Shown here piece after piece: positions 1 to 9,863 of a stretch of 64,000 nucleotides of DNA. A program made the translations under genes and the position numbers. Position 1 is the first letter of the stretch; each line of letters opens with the position of its first letter. The stretch comes from Parapedobacter defluvii. Lineage in GTDB: Bacteria; Bacteroidota; Bacteroidia; Sphingobacteriales; Sphingobacteriaceae. Below the pieces are notes generated by a model that searched no databases, had not been told where the DNA came from, and saw only the letters and a list, made by a program, of their open reading frames with translations. Location of the stretch: assembly GCF_014642075.1 (NCBI RefSeq), contig NZ_BMIK01000010.1:380-64379 (forward strand). Direction: 5' to 3'.

Positions 1-3000
1 TGATGGCGTGCGATGACCGTTGCAGAAGCATTCGGCTTCAGGCTCGCTATCGGGCTGCCCGATACAATCTCCGCATTGTCGTCCGTGACCGTGACATCCG
101 TCAGCGTCACATTGCCCGTGTTGCGGACAATAATTTCAAAATTGAGGTAATCTCCTAATTCGTATGGCCCTTCGCTTGTGACACCTTTCGTTAACGACAG
201 CGCAGGGGCGGCCGGTACTTCCACCTCGGTCGGTACGCCCGGATTGCCCGGCGTGCCCGGGTTGTCCACATCCGGCGTTGATGGAACAGGATCGATCGGT
301 CCGCCCGGCTGGCTTGGGTCCACCGGATCGAACGGCGGCGTGCCCGTCACCGTGGCCAGGTTCTCAACCTCGCCCGCGTCCTTCTCCTCCTGCGTTACCG
401 TGTAGGTGGCCGTACCCGTGGCCACTTCGCCCGGAGCGAGCGTGGCCGGGGTAACCGTAATCGCACCCTCGATCTTCGGGTCGCTTACAGTAATGTCATC
501 CATCGTCACGTTCCCCGTGTTGGTTACCGTGAACGTATAGGTTACCGTGTTGCCATCGGCAGATAGTACCCCAGTCTTCACGAACGACAGTGATGGGTTG
601 GCGGGTATCCCTACCTCCGTCGGCACACCCGGACCGCCCGGCGTGCCGGGATTATCCACATCCGGGGTCGATGGCACGGGTGTGATCGGTTCGGATGGGT
701 CAGCCGGGTTCGTCGTTGGCGGCGTGCCCGTCACCGTGGCAAGGTTCTCAACCTCGCCCGCGTCCTTCTCCTCCTGCGTTACCGTGTAAGTAGCCGTACC
801 CGTGGCCACTTCGCCCGGAGCTAGGGTCGTCTCGTCTAAAGTTATTGAGCCCGCGATCTTCGGGTCGCTTACAGTAATGTCATCCATCGTCACGTTCCCC
901 GTGTTGGTTACCGTGAATGTATAGGTGATCGTATTGCCGTCGGCAGACAGTACCCCCGTCTTCACAAACGAAAGCGATGGGTTGGCGGGTATCCCTACCT
1001 CCGTCGGCACACCCGGACCGCCCGGTGTTCCGGGATTGTCCACATCCGGGGTCGATGGCACGGGTGTGATCGGCGTGGCCGGATCGGCAGGGTCCGTCGT
1101 TGGCGGCGTACCCGTCACCGTGGCAAGGTTCTCCACCTCGCCCGCGTCCTTCTCCTCCTGCGTTACCGTGTAAGTGGCCGTACCCGTGGCCACTTCGCCC
1201 GGAGCTAGGGTCGTCTCGTCTAAAGTTATTGAGCCCGTGATCTTCGGGTCGCTTACAGTAATGTCATCCATCGTCACGTTCCCCGTGTTGGTTACCGTGA
1301 ATGTATAGGTGATCGTATTGCCGTCGGCAGACAGTACCCCAGTCTTCACGAACGACAGTGATGGGTTGGCGGGTATCCCTACCTCCGTCGGCACACCCGG
1401 ACCGCCCGGCGTACCGGGATTGTCCACATCCGGGGTCGATGACACAGGGTCTGTGGGTTCAGCCGGATTATCCGGATCGGTCATCGGAGGCGTGCCCGTA
1501 ACCGTGGCAAGGTTCTCCACCTCGCCCGCGTCCTTCTCCTCCTGCGTTACCGTGTAGGTGGCCGTGCCCGTGGCCACTTCGCCGGGAGCCAGTTCGGTCA
1601 CATCGAGGGTGATCGCTCCCACGATTTTAGGATCGTTGACGGTGATGTCCGTCAGCGTCACGTTGCCCGTGTTGGTCACCGTGAATGTGTATTCGATGGT
1701 ATTACCATCGGCAGAAAGGTCGCCCGTCTTCACGAACGACAGTGATGGGTTGGCAACCGGATCAGGAGTTACCGACGATTCATTGTTTTCAGGAGTAGGG
1801 TCATACTCTTGTGCAGAAACAACCGCTACGTTCTTGTATTCCCCAACTTCGTTCACTGTGGCCACAACAGCCAAGGAAACTTCTTCGTCGACACCAAGAT
1901 CGCCGACCACCCAAACGCCGGTCGCCTCATCATACGTTCCCTCGCCCGTATGGCTCACATAGGTATAACCCGAAGGCAACATATCCAGCACTTCGATGCC
2001 TGTGGCGTCGTCAAAGCCGTTATTTATTACCGTGATGGTAAAAGTCACATCAGTTCCGATATCCGGAGTCGCATTGGAGATTTCTTTCTCTACAGCTACA
2101 TCCGCACTGGGAACAGTTAGCACCGCCGCATCCGAGAAAGCCGGACAAATGTGCGCATCATGGGTAATCTCAACACGGTATTGGTAGGTGTGCAAATCAA
2201 TCGTTACATTGGTAATGGTCAGCGATGCCGTACTTGTTCCCTCATATGGTTCGCTTTCGGCGAGGTTTGTCCAGGTACTTCCCCCATCTACACTCACCTG
2301 CCATTGGTAAATTAGACCAGCACTCACATCGCTGGCTGGCGGAACCGTATAATCGGGATTACCATTTTCAAACGCGGTTGTCTGAAGGGCGCTGGCATCA
2401 ACAACAAAGGTTGCCTCCGTACCTGCATTTGCGGTAACGTCATCGGGCGATGTTTCCACACTTATTTGGGTAGCAACAACAGCATTCGTATAACCTCCGG
2501 TATAGGAAGCAGCTTCCACACGACCCTGCGCATCCACAGCTGGTGGGTTCCCTTCGCCATAAAAGCCACCGTCGGCGCCTATAGCATCAAGCGAACCATA
2601 GTATTCCACCGCATCCGGACAACCGTCGTTATCCGAATCGGAATCCAAGCGATCCGGAATCCCATCGCCATCGGTGTCACATTCCAAAACGGCCTCATCG
2701 CTTGACGTAGCGCCAAAAAATCGCTGATGGAAGGAAGTCGTCGTCGTCCAAGAAAATGAAGGGTCAGTATTGATACGGACAACCGTTCCTTCGGGATTGG
2801 GATAGCCGTCGACCCCGATGCCAGTCACCCCATACAATTCGTTACCGTTCACTTTGGCGAGCCCCCAAGTATACCGGGGCAACGTACCCAATACCGTATG
2901 TGAAAGATAATCGTAGTTCTCGTTAACGACAACCTCGATCAGCAATGGATATGTAGGGTTCGTGGTTGGATCAAACCACAAGACGTAAACTTTGCCATCG

Positions 3001-6000
3001 ATATAAATAAAATCGCCATTTGAGTTCCCCGAACTGAAATCGGCCCAAACGGACGTTGTATACGTGCCGCCCACGACATCAATTTTCCGTACCAAGGCAT
3101 CACCTCCTCCACCGGCCAGCAAATTGCCATCCGGCAAAAAGGAAAGACCATTCCCACTAAAGCCCAGGTCAGGAACGATGTCTGTAACCGTACAGTTATT
3201 GGGATCGATTTTGATCAATCGATTTGTATTAGTAATGCCCCAGATATCGCCATTGGCATCCATCGCGATGTCGCCGACAAAACCTCCCTCGATGGTAATT
3301 CCCGAACAAAGGGTTACAAAGGTATTTGTGGCCGTGTTGTATTCCAGCAATTCACCTTGGTCGGTATTGACCACCATGACGGGATTGGGCACATACGGGC
3401 ATTCATCAATATCTAAAATGCCGTCATTATCATCGTCCAAATCACAAGCGTCCGCAATGCCATCGCCATCCGAATCGGGGTTGGTCGGCGAGATGGCGCA
3501 CGGATCGAACATGTTTATTGTTACCGAATTACTGGTTACGGGATCCAGCTGTTCACCAGGATCGGTCGGATCATTGCCGCTTACCGTCGCGGTGTTCACC
3601 ACGGTTGTGCCTATCACATCCGATTCCTCTACCACATATTGAGCCTTCAGCATCACCGATTCACCGGGAGCCAATACGCCTACCGCCGTAGGCCACGGAG
3701 CACTTGCGTCGGTATTCGCATTGTCTATACTCCCCCCCAATAGCGGATCATTAACCACGATGTTCTCGATGGTTACATTACCGGTATTGGTTACCGTAAA
3801 AAAGTACTCGACCAACTGACCTACAGAAGCAAAACCAGTAAAATTAGTTGACTTCGCGATGGAAAGCGATGGGTTGGCCAACGCTACCAATACCTCATCG
3901 GTATTATTAGATTCATCCGGATCGTCCTCATTTGCATCAGCTGTTGCTGTATTATCATAGGTCCCTGATGCGGCTGCGATTGCCGTAATTTCCATATTCA
4001 AGGATTCGCCACTGTTTAACGAGGGAATTTCCCAATTGGGTGCAGTCCATGTCCCCTCTTCAACCGTTACTGCGGTAACCGTATACCCGTTAGGCACTAC
4101 GTCATTGACCACCACGTCCGTTGCTCGCGAAGGCCCATCATTCTGCACTGTTATGGTAAAAGTCAACGACGATCCTACCGCAGGGCGATCATTGCTTACC
4201 AATTTTGTTATAACCAAATCTGCACTTGCTGCAATTGGAGCCGTAACTCCGGCATCGTCTTGGTTATTTGTCGTATTACTGTCAAACTCATTCCCGGAAA
4301 TAACTGCCTGATTGAGGTAATCTCCGGTCGCATTGATTTCAGCGACAATTTCAAGCGTCTCCTCATTACTACCGGCTGTGGCAGGCAGGTTACCGATTGT
4401 CCATACCCCTGTAGACGCATCATACGCACCTGTCGATGCATTTGCAGAGATGAACGTGTACCCGGATGGCAACAAGTCGCTCACCAACACTCCGGTAGCG
4501 TCCGAAGGTCCGTTGTTACTGGCCGTAATCGCAAACGTAACAGGAGTCTGCACTTGCCAAGGCCCCGCCGAGACTTCCTTTGTAATAGCAAGGTCTGTGA
4601 CCATCGCCAATTGCGAATACAGCTTGATGTTGTTGGTTTGGGTCAGGTTGACAGATTCAGGATCCAACGCCGCTACATCCGAATACTCCATACCGATCCC
4701 TTGCGCTTCGAAAAACGGATCGGTCGGTGGTATATCGGGATCGGGGTTTGTAGCGTCGATATCCGTATAATCATTTGGTCGTAATATCGTAGACCAAACA
4801 TACACATTACCACTGTTTTCGGTGATGGCTCCCGTGGCCGTAGCACTTACCACGATTGTTGCCTCGCAATCGGCAGGCATATCCACTATCGCTTCGAAGA
4901 CACCATCCACAAAAGTCGGTGTACCGACTAGCGTAGCACAGTCCGAAGTAAATGAAATCGATGTCGGATCGGTATCGATGGTCACCCCGTCAGGCACGTA
5001 CAACCTAAACCTTGCTCCCTGTGTAACGGGTCCGAGGTCCGGATCGGTATTGGTGGCCACAGCACTCGGCCCGTGGTTATGGATAACGCTCGTATATGTC
5101 CACTCATCGCCCACCGAAATATTGCCCGTAACGTTGGATGTAATGCTCGATACTTCCAGATCGGCGATGTTGACTACCACGTTGGTATTCACCGTCTCTT
5201 TTTCGCCCAAGATGAACGTCCACGTGTCCAACGAACGCTCGTTGCCAAAATTATTGGAAAAAGCATGCCCATTGGTGTTACTGTGTTCCCCCAGGCTATT
5301 GGTCGGCGGCAGGTGGCTGTTATTCTTTGGATCGGGGTTATTCGAAGCTCCAGAAACATTCGGTATATCAGAGTCATCCCAGTACACCAAATCTGAAATA
5401 ACGTTGTTTAAGTTATCTTTATCAAGCAATTCGATGACGATTCCGTTCTCATTGTATTCCACATCGAAGTAAGGAAAGTGCACTTCGGCACCCTGCAATT
5501 GAACGGATATCGTTGCAGGCACATTTCCTTCGGGCAACGGATCGCCATCTCCATCCTTTCCATCCCAAAACACCTGATTGGTGCCCGTAACAGCAGCCCC
5601 TCGAAGAGACCGTTCAGGAAAGGCATCGGTAGGGCTTTCGATTACTATCGTGTACTGGCCTTGTGCCCCAGCTTTAAAAGTGATATACCCTCCTTTGTTG
5701 CTTACCTGCCCCGGTGTCCCATCCACCCCAGAGACTTCGACATCACTCACATCGGGTTCAACCGGCTCATCCCATAGCCAAGTCTCCCCTCCTGGCACAG
5801 CGCCACTGGCTACAGCGGGTAGATCGTCCGCCGGCAAGGTATAAAATAACTTATGGGTTATGTTGCGGTCATCGTCCTCCGTATTCGGATTGTGTACCCG
5901 ACCATTTAAGTATGAAGAAGAAGACTCAGGCAAACTTTTGTATAACAATTCACCGCTTACAGGATCAACGAATCCCAGGTTGTTAGCAAAGAACGTAAAA

Positions 6001-6746
6001 CCTATTCCATTACTCCCGTTATTATTTACACGATAAATATACCCATCTTTGGTCAAAACATACGTAACGCCATAGTAACCCGATTGTGAACTGTTTATAT
6101 GCATGTTCAATACATTTGTATAAACACGTCCGGGCACCCAGTTTCCTGCGGATTCTACCGACACATCCCAAGCGGCAATCAATAACGTACCGGCTCCGGA
6201 AGTGCTTTGAGACCAATTTCCGATTGCAGCAATATTTGCTACACTCGGTGTAGTGGAGCTATTCACATCTCCAACCGGATAGAAATCGATGCGCCAAATT
6301 CCCTCCTGATTGCTAGCGGCTGTTCTATTGAATGTAGTATATCGGTCTCCCCCGTTGCCTTGCGAAGATAGTCTGGGCCCCGCCAATTCAGCAGCTCTAT
6401 TAGCAATCTGCCCGGTTGCGTTACCGATTTCGCTTTCATATTCAGTACCATCTGGCGCTGTGAACACAACTTTCCCATTTCCTAAGCCCTGCGCGCTGGA
6501 AGCTGCGTGTAAAACTTCTCCAACTCGAACATAGGCATAGTGAGTCCCTACCGATTTAAAAGGCCAAGAATTCATGGTAACTCCTAAAGACCCTGTATAG
6601 TTATTACTATACAGAAATGCCCTTCCACCCGAAGCCCCACTCGGATACAAATCCTTCGATCCGTCAGCGAAAGCCGAATTAATTGAAAATAAAAAACAAA
6701 GCAGTAGGCAAGAAAGCCCTAACAGAAAATGGTAGATTTTTTTCAT
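1..6746 (-). CDS. Giant secreted DUF11/DUF7507 repeat protein, C-terminus cut by window edge
   Basis: Open frame from ATG at 6746 to the left edge (2248 residues, no stop). An N-terminal signal peptide (MKKIYHFLLG, cleavage near AFA at about 24-26) predicts export. After about 600 residues of unrecognised sequence come several DUF11-type beta-sandwich repeats (motifs such as VTFTITVINNG). Two Asp-rich calcium-binding, thrombospondin-3-like stretches lie near residues 1095 and 1370 (DSDGDGIADACD; DTDGDGIPDRLD). Between them is a propeller-like region with NGDIWGITN-type strands. An Ig-like stretch follows, then near-identical 128-residue DUF7507 units (NPSLSFVKTG...YTFTVTNTGNVT). Such proteins in Bacteroidota are usually surface adhesins or gliding/T9SS cargo; the sorting tail would lie outside the window. 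Divergent from a two-component system that may regulate it (inference). Confidence 0.9.
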   Translation of the reverse strand, partial: MKKIYHFLLGLSCLLLCFLFSINSAFADGSKDLYPSGASGGRAFLYSNNYTGSLGVTMNSWPFKSVGTHYAYVRVGEVLHAASSAQGLGNGKVVFTAPDGTEYESEIGNATGQIANRAAELAGPRLSSQGNGGDRYTTFNRTAASNQEGIWRIDFYPVGDVNSSTTPSVANIAAIGNWSQSTSGAGTLLIAAWDVSVESAGNWVPGRVYTNVLNMHINSSQSGYYGVTYVLTKDGYIYRVNNNGSNGIGFTFFANNLGFVDPVSGELLYKSLPESSSSYLNGRVHNPNTEDDDRNITHKLFYTLPADDLPAVASGAVPGGETWLWDEPVEPDVSDVEVSGVDGTPGQVSNKGGYITFKAGAQGQYTIVIESPTDAFPERSLRGAAVTGTNQVFWDGKDGDGDPLPEGNVPATISVQLQGAEVHFPYFDVEYNENGIVIELLDKDNLNNVISDLVYWDDSDIPNVSGASNNPDPKNNSHLPPTNSLGEHSNTNGHAFSNNFGNERSLDTWTFILGEKETVNTNVVVNIADLEVSSITSNVTGNISVGDEWTYTSVIHNHGPSAVATNTDPDLGPVTQGARFRLYVPDGVTIDTDPTSISFTSDCATLVGTPTFVDGVFEAIVDMPADCEATIVVSATATGAITENSGNVYVWSTILRPNDYTDIDATNPDPDIPPTDPFFEAQGIGMEYSDVAALDPESVNLTQTNNIKLYSQLAMVTDLAITKEVSAGPWQVQTPVTFAITASNNGPSDATGVLVSDLLPSGYTFISANASTGAYDASTGVWTIGNLPATAGSNEETLEIVAEINATGDYLNQAVISGNEFDSNTTNNQDDAGVTAPIAASADLVITKLVSNDRPAVGSSLTFTITVQNDGPSRATDVVVNDVVPNGYTVTAVTVEEGTWTAPNWEIPSLNSGESLNMEITAIAAASGTYDNTATADANEDDPDESNNTDEVLVALANPSLSIAKSTNFTGFASVGQLVEYFFTVTNTGNVTIENIVVNDPLLGGSIDNANTDASAPWPTAVGVLAPGESVMLKAQYVVEESDVIGTTVVNTATVSGNDPTDPGEQLDPVTSNSVTINMFDPCAISPTNPDSDGDGIADACDLDDDNDGILDIDECPYVPNPVMVVNTDQGELLEYNTATNTFVTLCSGITIEGGFVGDIAMDANGDIWGITNTNRLIKIDPNNCTVTDIVPDLGFSGNGLSFLPDGNLLAGGGGDALVRKIDVVGGTYTTSVWADFSSGNSNGDFIYIDGKVYVLWFDPTTNPTYPLLIEVVVNENYDYLSHTVLGTLPRYTWGLAKVNGNELYGVTGIGVDGYPNPEGTVVRINTDPSFSWTTTTSFHQRFFGATSSDEAVLECDTDGDGIPDRLDSDSDNDGCPDAVEYYGSLDAIGADGGFYGEGNPPAVDAQGRVEAASYTGGYTNAVVATQISVETSPDDVTANAGTEATFVVDASALQTTAFENGNPDYTVPPASDVSAGLIYQWQVSVDGGSTWTNLAESEPYEGTSTASLTITNVTIDLHTYQYRVEITHDAHICPAFSDAAVLTVPSADVAVEKEISNATPDIGTDVTFTITVINNGFDDATGIEVLDMLPSGYTYVSHTGEGTYDEATGVWVVGDLGVDEEVSLAVVATVNEVGEYKNVAVVSAQEYDPTPENNESSVTPDPVANPSLSFVKTGDLSADGNTIEYTFTVTNTGNVTLTDITVNDPKIVGAITLDVTELAPGEVATGTATYTVTQEEKDAGEVENLATVTGTPPMTDPDNPAEPTDPVSSTPDVDNPGTPGGPGVPTEVGIPANPSLSFVKTGVLSADGNTITYTFTVTNTGNVTMDDITVSDPKITGSITLDETTLAPGEVATGTATYTVTQEEKDAGEVENLATVTGTPPTTDPADPATPITPVPSTPDVDNPGTPGGPGVPTEVGIPANPSLSFVKTGVLSADGNTITYTFTVTNTGNVTMDDITVSDPKIAGSITLDETTLAPGEVATGTATYTVTQEEKDAGEVENLATVTGTPPTTNPADPSEPITPVPSTPDVDNPGTPGGPGVPTEVGIPANPSLSFVKTGVLSADGNTVTYTFTVTNTGNVTMDDITVSDPKIEGAITVTPATLAPGEVATGTATYTVTQEEKDAGEVENLATVTGTPPFDPVDPSQPGGPIDPVPSTPDVDNPGTPGNPGVPTEVEVPAAPALSLTKGVTSEGPYELGDYLNFEIIVRNTGNVTLTDVTVTDDNAEIVSGSPIASLKPNASATVIARH
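361..1740 (-). repeat. Tandem 384-bp coding repeats
   Basis: The same landmark (TTCTC[A/C]ACCTCGCCCGCGTC on the plus strand) occurs at 361, 745, 1129 and 1513, so the period is exactly 384 bp, or 128 codons. The units at 745-1128 and 1129-1512 are almost identical at the DNA level. The unit to the left of 361 starts the same way and then diverges. The unit from 1513 diverges beyond about 1740. The high identity suggests recent unequal recombination or gene conversion, so copy number may vary between strains and short-read assemblies may collapse it. Confidence 0.93.
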
Positions 6747-6779
6747 AGAGATCCAGATATAAATCAATCAAAACTTGAG

Positions 6780-6789
6780 GGGATATCCC
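6780..6789. promoter_or_regulatory. Perfect 10-bp palindrome in divergent intergenic region
   Basis: GGGATATCCC lies 34 bp upstream of the giant repeat-protein gene, inside the 241-bp divergent spacer 6747-6987. It could be an operator for the neighbouring response regulator, but a single 10-bp palindrome is weak evidence. Confidence 0.25.
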
Positions 6790-6893
6790 AATTTTTGATT
6801 TCAGGGACAAGAGTACAGGTTTCTCTTTTTTTTTAGCAGGCACACGCATAATAACAACAAAAAATTGCCATCAAACCCTATTAAAATAGCATA

Positions 6894-6943
6894 TTTTTGC
6901 TACAAACAATACTTCATGATCGCTTAACGAATCATTAACTTTG
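6894..6943 (+). promoter_or_regulatory. Promoter of first LuxR-type two-component operon
   Basis: A -7 element TAACTTTG (6936-6943) matches the Bacteroidota consensus TAnnTTTG. A box TTTTTGCTAC begins at 6894, exactly 42 bp before the -7 element. The same two elements with the same 50-bp span recur at 9864-9913 in front of the paralogous operon. No good -33 TTTG sits 19-21 bp upstream of the -7, which suggests that the upstream box binds an activator (inference). Confidence 0.6.
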
Positions 6944-6987
6944 CCCAAGTAAAATTACCAGTCATTCCTACAATAACAGCGAAGCAA

Positions 6988-7629
6988 ATGCATCATTCAA
7001 CAGAAAAACCACCTGCCATCGTATTTGACGATCATTTACTCTTTGCTGAATCTTTTGCTGCCATCCTTGAACGCCTTGGCATTTTTCACTCCGTACAGGT
7101 TTTTTCCAGAGAAAGTGATTATGTCAGCTTCCTAGTGCAGAATTACAACAAACCCATTTACCTATTTCTGGACTACTACCTGCCCGAAAAAAATGCCTTG
7201 TCGCTCATCAACGAAACACGTCGTCTGAATAAAAAAGCACGGATCATCATTATCAGCAGCGTAACCACACCCGCAATTATCGAAAACATAATTACGTATC
7301 AACCCGAGGGTTTCTTGAGTAAAACTTCCAGTATAACGACTGTATTGGAATGCCTGCAAGAAATAAAAAAAGGAAACACCTATATTTGTCCGGATATACG
7401 GCATATTGTTAGTAATGGAAATACGACGATCGATCGTATTCCTTTTACGGCAAGAGAACTGGAAATGCTCGCCCTCTTCGCCAGCGGCTTGTCCATTGCA
7501 GAAACTGCCAACCGAACCAATCTCAGTAGACATACCATCGTGTCTCACCGCCGCAAGATGATGCATAAAATCGACGCCAAATCGATCGCGGAGCTACTCG
7601 CTTATGCACGGCGCTGCGGGCTCATTTAA
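6988..7629 (+). CDS. LuxR/NarL-family response regulator
   Basis: 213 residues. An N-terminal receiver domain (about 9-125) has the acidic pair in IVFDDH, the phosphoacceptor Asp in LFLDYYLP (about residue 63), a Ser in IIISS and a Lys in LSKTSS. A C-terminal LuxR-type helix-turn-helix (about 150-210) begins FTARELEMLALFASGLS and continues with RHTIVSHRRKMM. Length and domain order are normal for the NarL family. The cognate kinase follows at 7667 after a 37-bp gap, and a paralogous pair starts at 9956. Targets are unknown; the divergent giant repeat-protein gene is the nearest candidate (inference). Confidence 0.93.
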   Translation: MHHSTEKPPAIVFDDHLLFAESFAAILERLGIFHSVQVFSRESDYVSFLVQNYNKPIYLFLDYYLPEKNALSLINETRRLNKKARIIIISSVTTPAIIENIITYQPEGFLSKTSSITTVLECLQEIKKGNTYICPDIRHIVSNGNTTIDRIPFTARELEMLALFASGLSIAETANRTNLSRHTIVSHRRKMMHKIDAKSIAELLAYARRCGLI

Positions 7630-7635
7630 TTTATT

Positions 7636-7643
7636 TAACTTTG
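7636..7643 (+). promoter_or_regulatory. Possible internal promoter (-7 element) before the first kinase gene
   Basis: TAACTTTG, a full match to TAnnTTTG, lies 23 bp before the kinase ATG at 7667. No -33 TTTG is evident, so it may be chance, or it may give extra kinase expression independent of the upstream regulator. Confidence 0.3.
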
Positions 7644-7666
7644 CCGTTAAATTTTTTACACTCCCC

Positions 7667-9589
7667 ATGCATAATATGATCAGCTTATTGACTACCCTTG
7701 CCCTATCTGCATTCTTGCTGATAATGATACCGTCAAATGTACAGGCACAGGAGCAATTCAATGACATCAATCAAGCCTACCACCAGGGACAACTAACGGA
7801 TACTTCATACCTCAAACGTGTTGATTCACTTACCAGCCATTTGCTGGCACAGGGAGTATTTTTCCCGGTTGACACGCTGCTTCATCATCTCAAACTCTAT
7901 CAAAATATTGCTTGGAATCGAAACGTTCCAGGACATTTCCGGGTCGATTATTATTTAATCCAATTGAATAACGCACACATGGCCAATCTTCGGGGGGCTG
8001 CCATGTATTTTGCGGAAAAAGTAACCCAAGAGGCCGATCGGCAAAACGATCCCCGGCCGCTTATCGAACTTGCCGTAAAGACCTATATTTTTTCCATTCA
8101 AAAAAATTACAAAAAAATCATTCAAACTTACAAAAAGAGCGAGCAAGCGGTACACAACGTGTTGCATATCCTACAAAGCGACACAACCGCTTTCAAAGCT
8201 GGTTTGGATGCCCTCCAAGTACTTTCTGCTGTTATGAATGCGTACGCTAACCTAAAAGACACGGCTCAGGTAATGGAAGTCTATACGTTGGCGACTCAAA
8301 TCGGTAAACAGCTCACACAACGTTACCCAGTAAACCGTGGTAACATGCTGCTCGCGGATTTTGCCCTGTTGGAGTTTGATTTCGTACTAGCCAGTATACA
8401 GCAAGATTACGGAAAGGCCGAAAGGTTACTTGATGAAATAACCGCCTTAAAAGAGACATATAGCGATCAGGCAACAGGATTCATCGATTACAACCTGATG
8501 GAATGGCGCACCGGCCATTACATACATATTGGCAACTTGGATAGTGCTGCCATCTATGTAAAACGTTATGAAACCACTCCTACATTTTCAGACACGCAAC
8601 CGGCGGTGGTCAACACCTACAAGGCAAGATTGGCAGCCTTGCAGAATAATTACAAACAGGCGTACGAGTTGCTTGGAAAAGCATTGGAAGAAAACGGCAA
8701 GGCTCAATCAACCCTTATGGAAGAACTCGATGATTTGCTCTACGCTTACACCGAAGCTGAATCCAATAAATTGGCGTTGGAGCATGCAGAGCGTGAAAAA
8801 CGAAAACACATCCAATGGATAGTTGCCATATCGGCATTGGCGATTGCGGTTGTATTAGGTGTATACTTATACATGAGAAAAGAGAAGCAACAAGCCAAAA
8901 ACCGTATCGCTAGCCTTCAGGAAATAGCAAATGCTCAAATTGCTAGCATGGAAGAAATCAAAGCACAGGCTATCCAAGAAGAACAGAAACGGCTGGCGCG
9001 CGAACTGCATGACGGGCTTTCATCTACCTTAGCCGGCATCAAACACCAACTTGATTTATTGTGCCTAACCAATCCTTCCGATCCACTTGTATCCCGCCTG
9101 GCCAGCATCGAAAACCAAGTGAATGATGCTTATGCAATCGCCCGGGGCAAAAGCCATCAATGGTACCAAGATGCTGAACTATTCCAGGAGACCCTATTTA
9201 AAACCCGAATCGAAAAACTACTGGATACTGCTTTCCGGGCGACAAACGGAGTTAGTACCAACGTTCAGGTTGATGACTATGTCCTTGGTAACGTACAAAC
9301 CGAGATGAAGATTGAATTGCTTCGGATCATCCAAGAGTCCATTACCAATATCCTCAAACATGCGAAAGCAAAGACCGTCTCGGTTTTACTGTATGGAGAG
9401 GGCGACCATTTGATCTTGACCATATCGGACGATGGCCGTGGATGGGGATCTTCATCAAGAAATATAAGTGGTCTTGGCATCCGATCAATCTACGAACGCG
9501 CTAAAAATCTAGGTGGAACGGCAAACATCAGAACCTCTACTACCGCCGGCACGGAGGTCGAAGTGTCTATTCCGTTGTCATCGTCTTAA
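7667..9589 (+). CDS. Sensor histidine kinase (HisKA_3/NarX-like) with large periplasmic helical domain
   Basis: 640 residues from the ATG chosen because a signal peptide follows directly (MHNMISLLTT...VQAQ); an upstream in-frame ATG at 7604 would overlap the regulator gene and hide the signal. Residues about 27-380 are predicted periplasmic and all-helical, TPR-like in feel but without a family I can name. One membrane segment (IQWIVAISALAIAVVLGVYL) is followed by a coiled coil. The HisKA_3 dimerisation helix has the phospho-His in ARELHDGLSS, and the ATPase domain has an N-box (QESITNILKHA) and G-boxes (DDGRGWG, GLGIRSI). It should phosphorylate the response regulator encoded just upstream. 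Its last 23 bp overlap a small gene on the other strand. Confidence 0.9.
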   Translation: MHNMISLLTTLALSAFLLIMIPSNVQAQEQFNDINQAYHQGQLTDTSYLKRVDSLTSHLLAQGVFFPVDTLLHHLKLYQNIAWNRNVPGHFRVDYYLIQLNNAHMANLRGAAMYFAEKVTQEADRQNDPRPLIELAVKTYIFSIQKNYKKIIQTYKKSEQAVHNVLHILQSDTTAFKAGLDALQVLSAVMNAYANLKDTAQVMEVYTLATQIGKQLTQRYPVNRGNMLLADFALLEFDFVLASIQQDYGKAERLLDEITALKETYSDQATGFIDYNLMEWRTGHYIHIGNLDSAAIYVKRYETTPTFSDTQPAVVNTYKARLAALQNNYKQAYELLGKALEENGKAQSTLMEELDDLLYAYTEAESNKLALEHAEREKRKHIQWIVAISALAIAVVLGVYLYMRKEKQQAKNRIASLQEIANAQIASMEEIKAQAIQEEQKRLARELHDGLSSTLAGIKHQLDLLCLTNPSDPLVSRLASIENQVNDAYAIARGKSHQWYQDAELFQETLFKTRIEKLLDTAFRATNGVSTNVQVDDYVLGNVQTEMKIELLRIIQESITNILKHAKAKTVSVLLYGEGDHLILTISDDGRGWGSSSRNISGLGIRSIYERAKNLGGTANIRTSTTAGTEVEVSIPLSSS

Positions 9590-9731
9590 CGATATCTTCC
9601 TGTACTTCCTGGAGATACCTTTCAATCCGTTCAAATCCGATGGCATCCAACAACTCATTTACACCAAAGAATTCAATCGCATTTAAAATGTCCATTTTGT
9701 TAAATGGCATGCTATCATCACTTGTTGTCAT
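9567..9731 (-). CDS. Putative 54-residue protein, unknown function
   Basis: ATG at 9731 to TAG at 9567 encodes MTTSDDSMPFNKMDILNAIE and continues with a heptad-like hydrophobic pattern (FFGVNELLDAIGFERIERYL) to an acidic end. The composition looks like a real folded helical protein, unlike the low-complexity plus-strand reading of the same DNA. It lies in the 366-bp space between the two two-component operons and overlaps the end of the upstream kinase gene tail-to-tail by 23 bp. No strong Shine-Dalgarno is visible, only an A-rich stretch, which is common in Bacteroidota. I do not recognise a family. It could be a small regulator of the neighbouring kinases (speculation). Confidence 0.55.
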   Translation of the reverse strand: MTTSDDSMPFNKMDILNAIEFFGVNELLDAIGFERIERYLQEVQEDIVKTMTTE

Positions 9732-9863
9732 TTTTCACTTAATTAGTACGAATACTTATCTAAAGAACAACTATCGTACAAGGTACCCATATTTAATCGG
9801 ATTCCTCCTAACTTCATTAGAAAAACACCTAAATAGGCGAATAAAATTGGTTAAAATCACCTT

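Noticed and set aside
178-1557. Plus-strand frames with collagen-like Gly-Pro triplets (GTPGPPGVPG)
   Set aside because: They are antisense readings of the DUF7507 tandem repeats on the minus strand; the minus frame is continuous for over 6.7 kb with a signal peptide.
361-1740. Repeat array considered as CRISPR
   Set aside because: The period is 384 bp, the repeat is almost the whole unit, and it is in frame within a protein gene.
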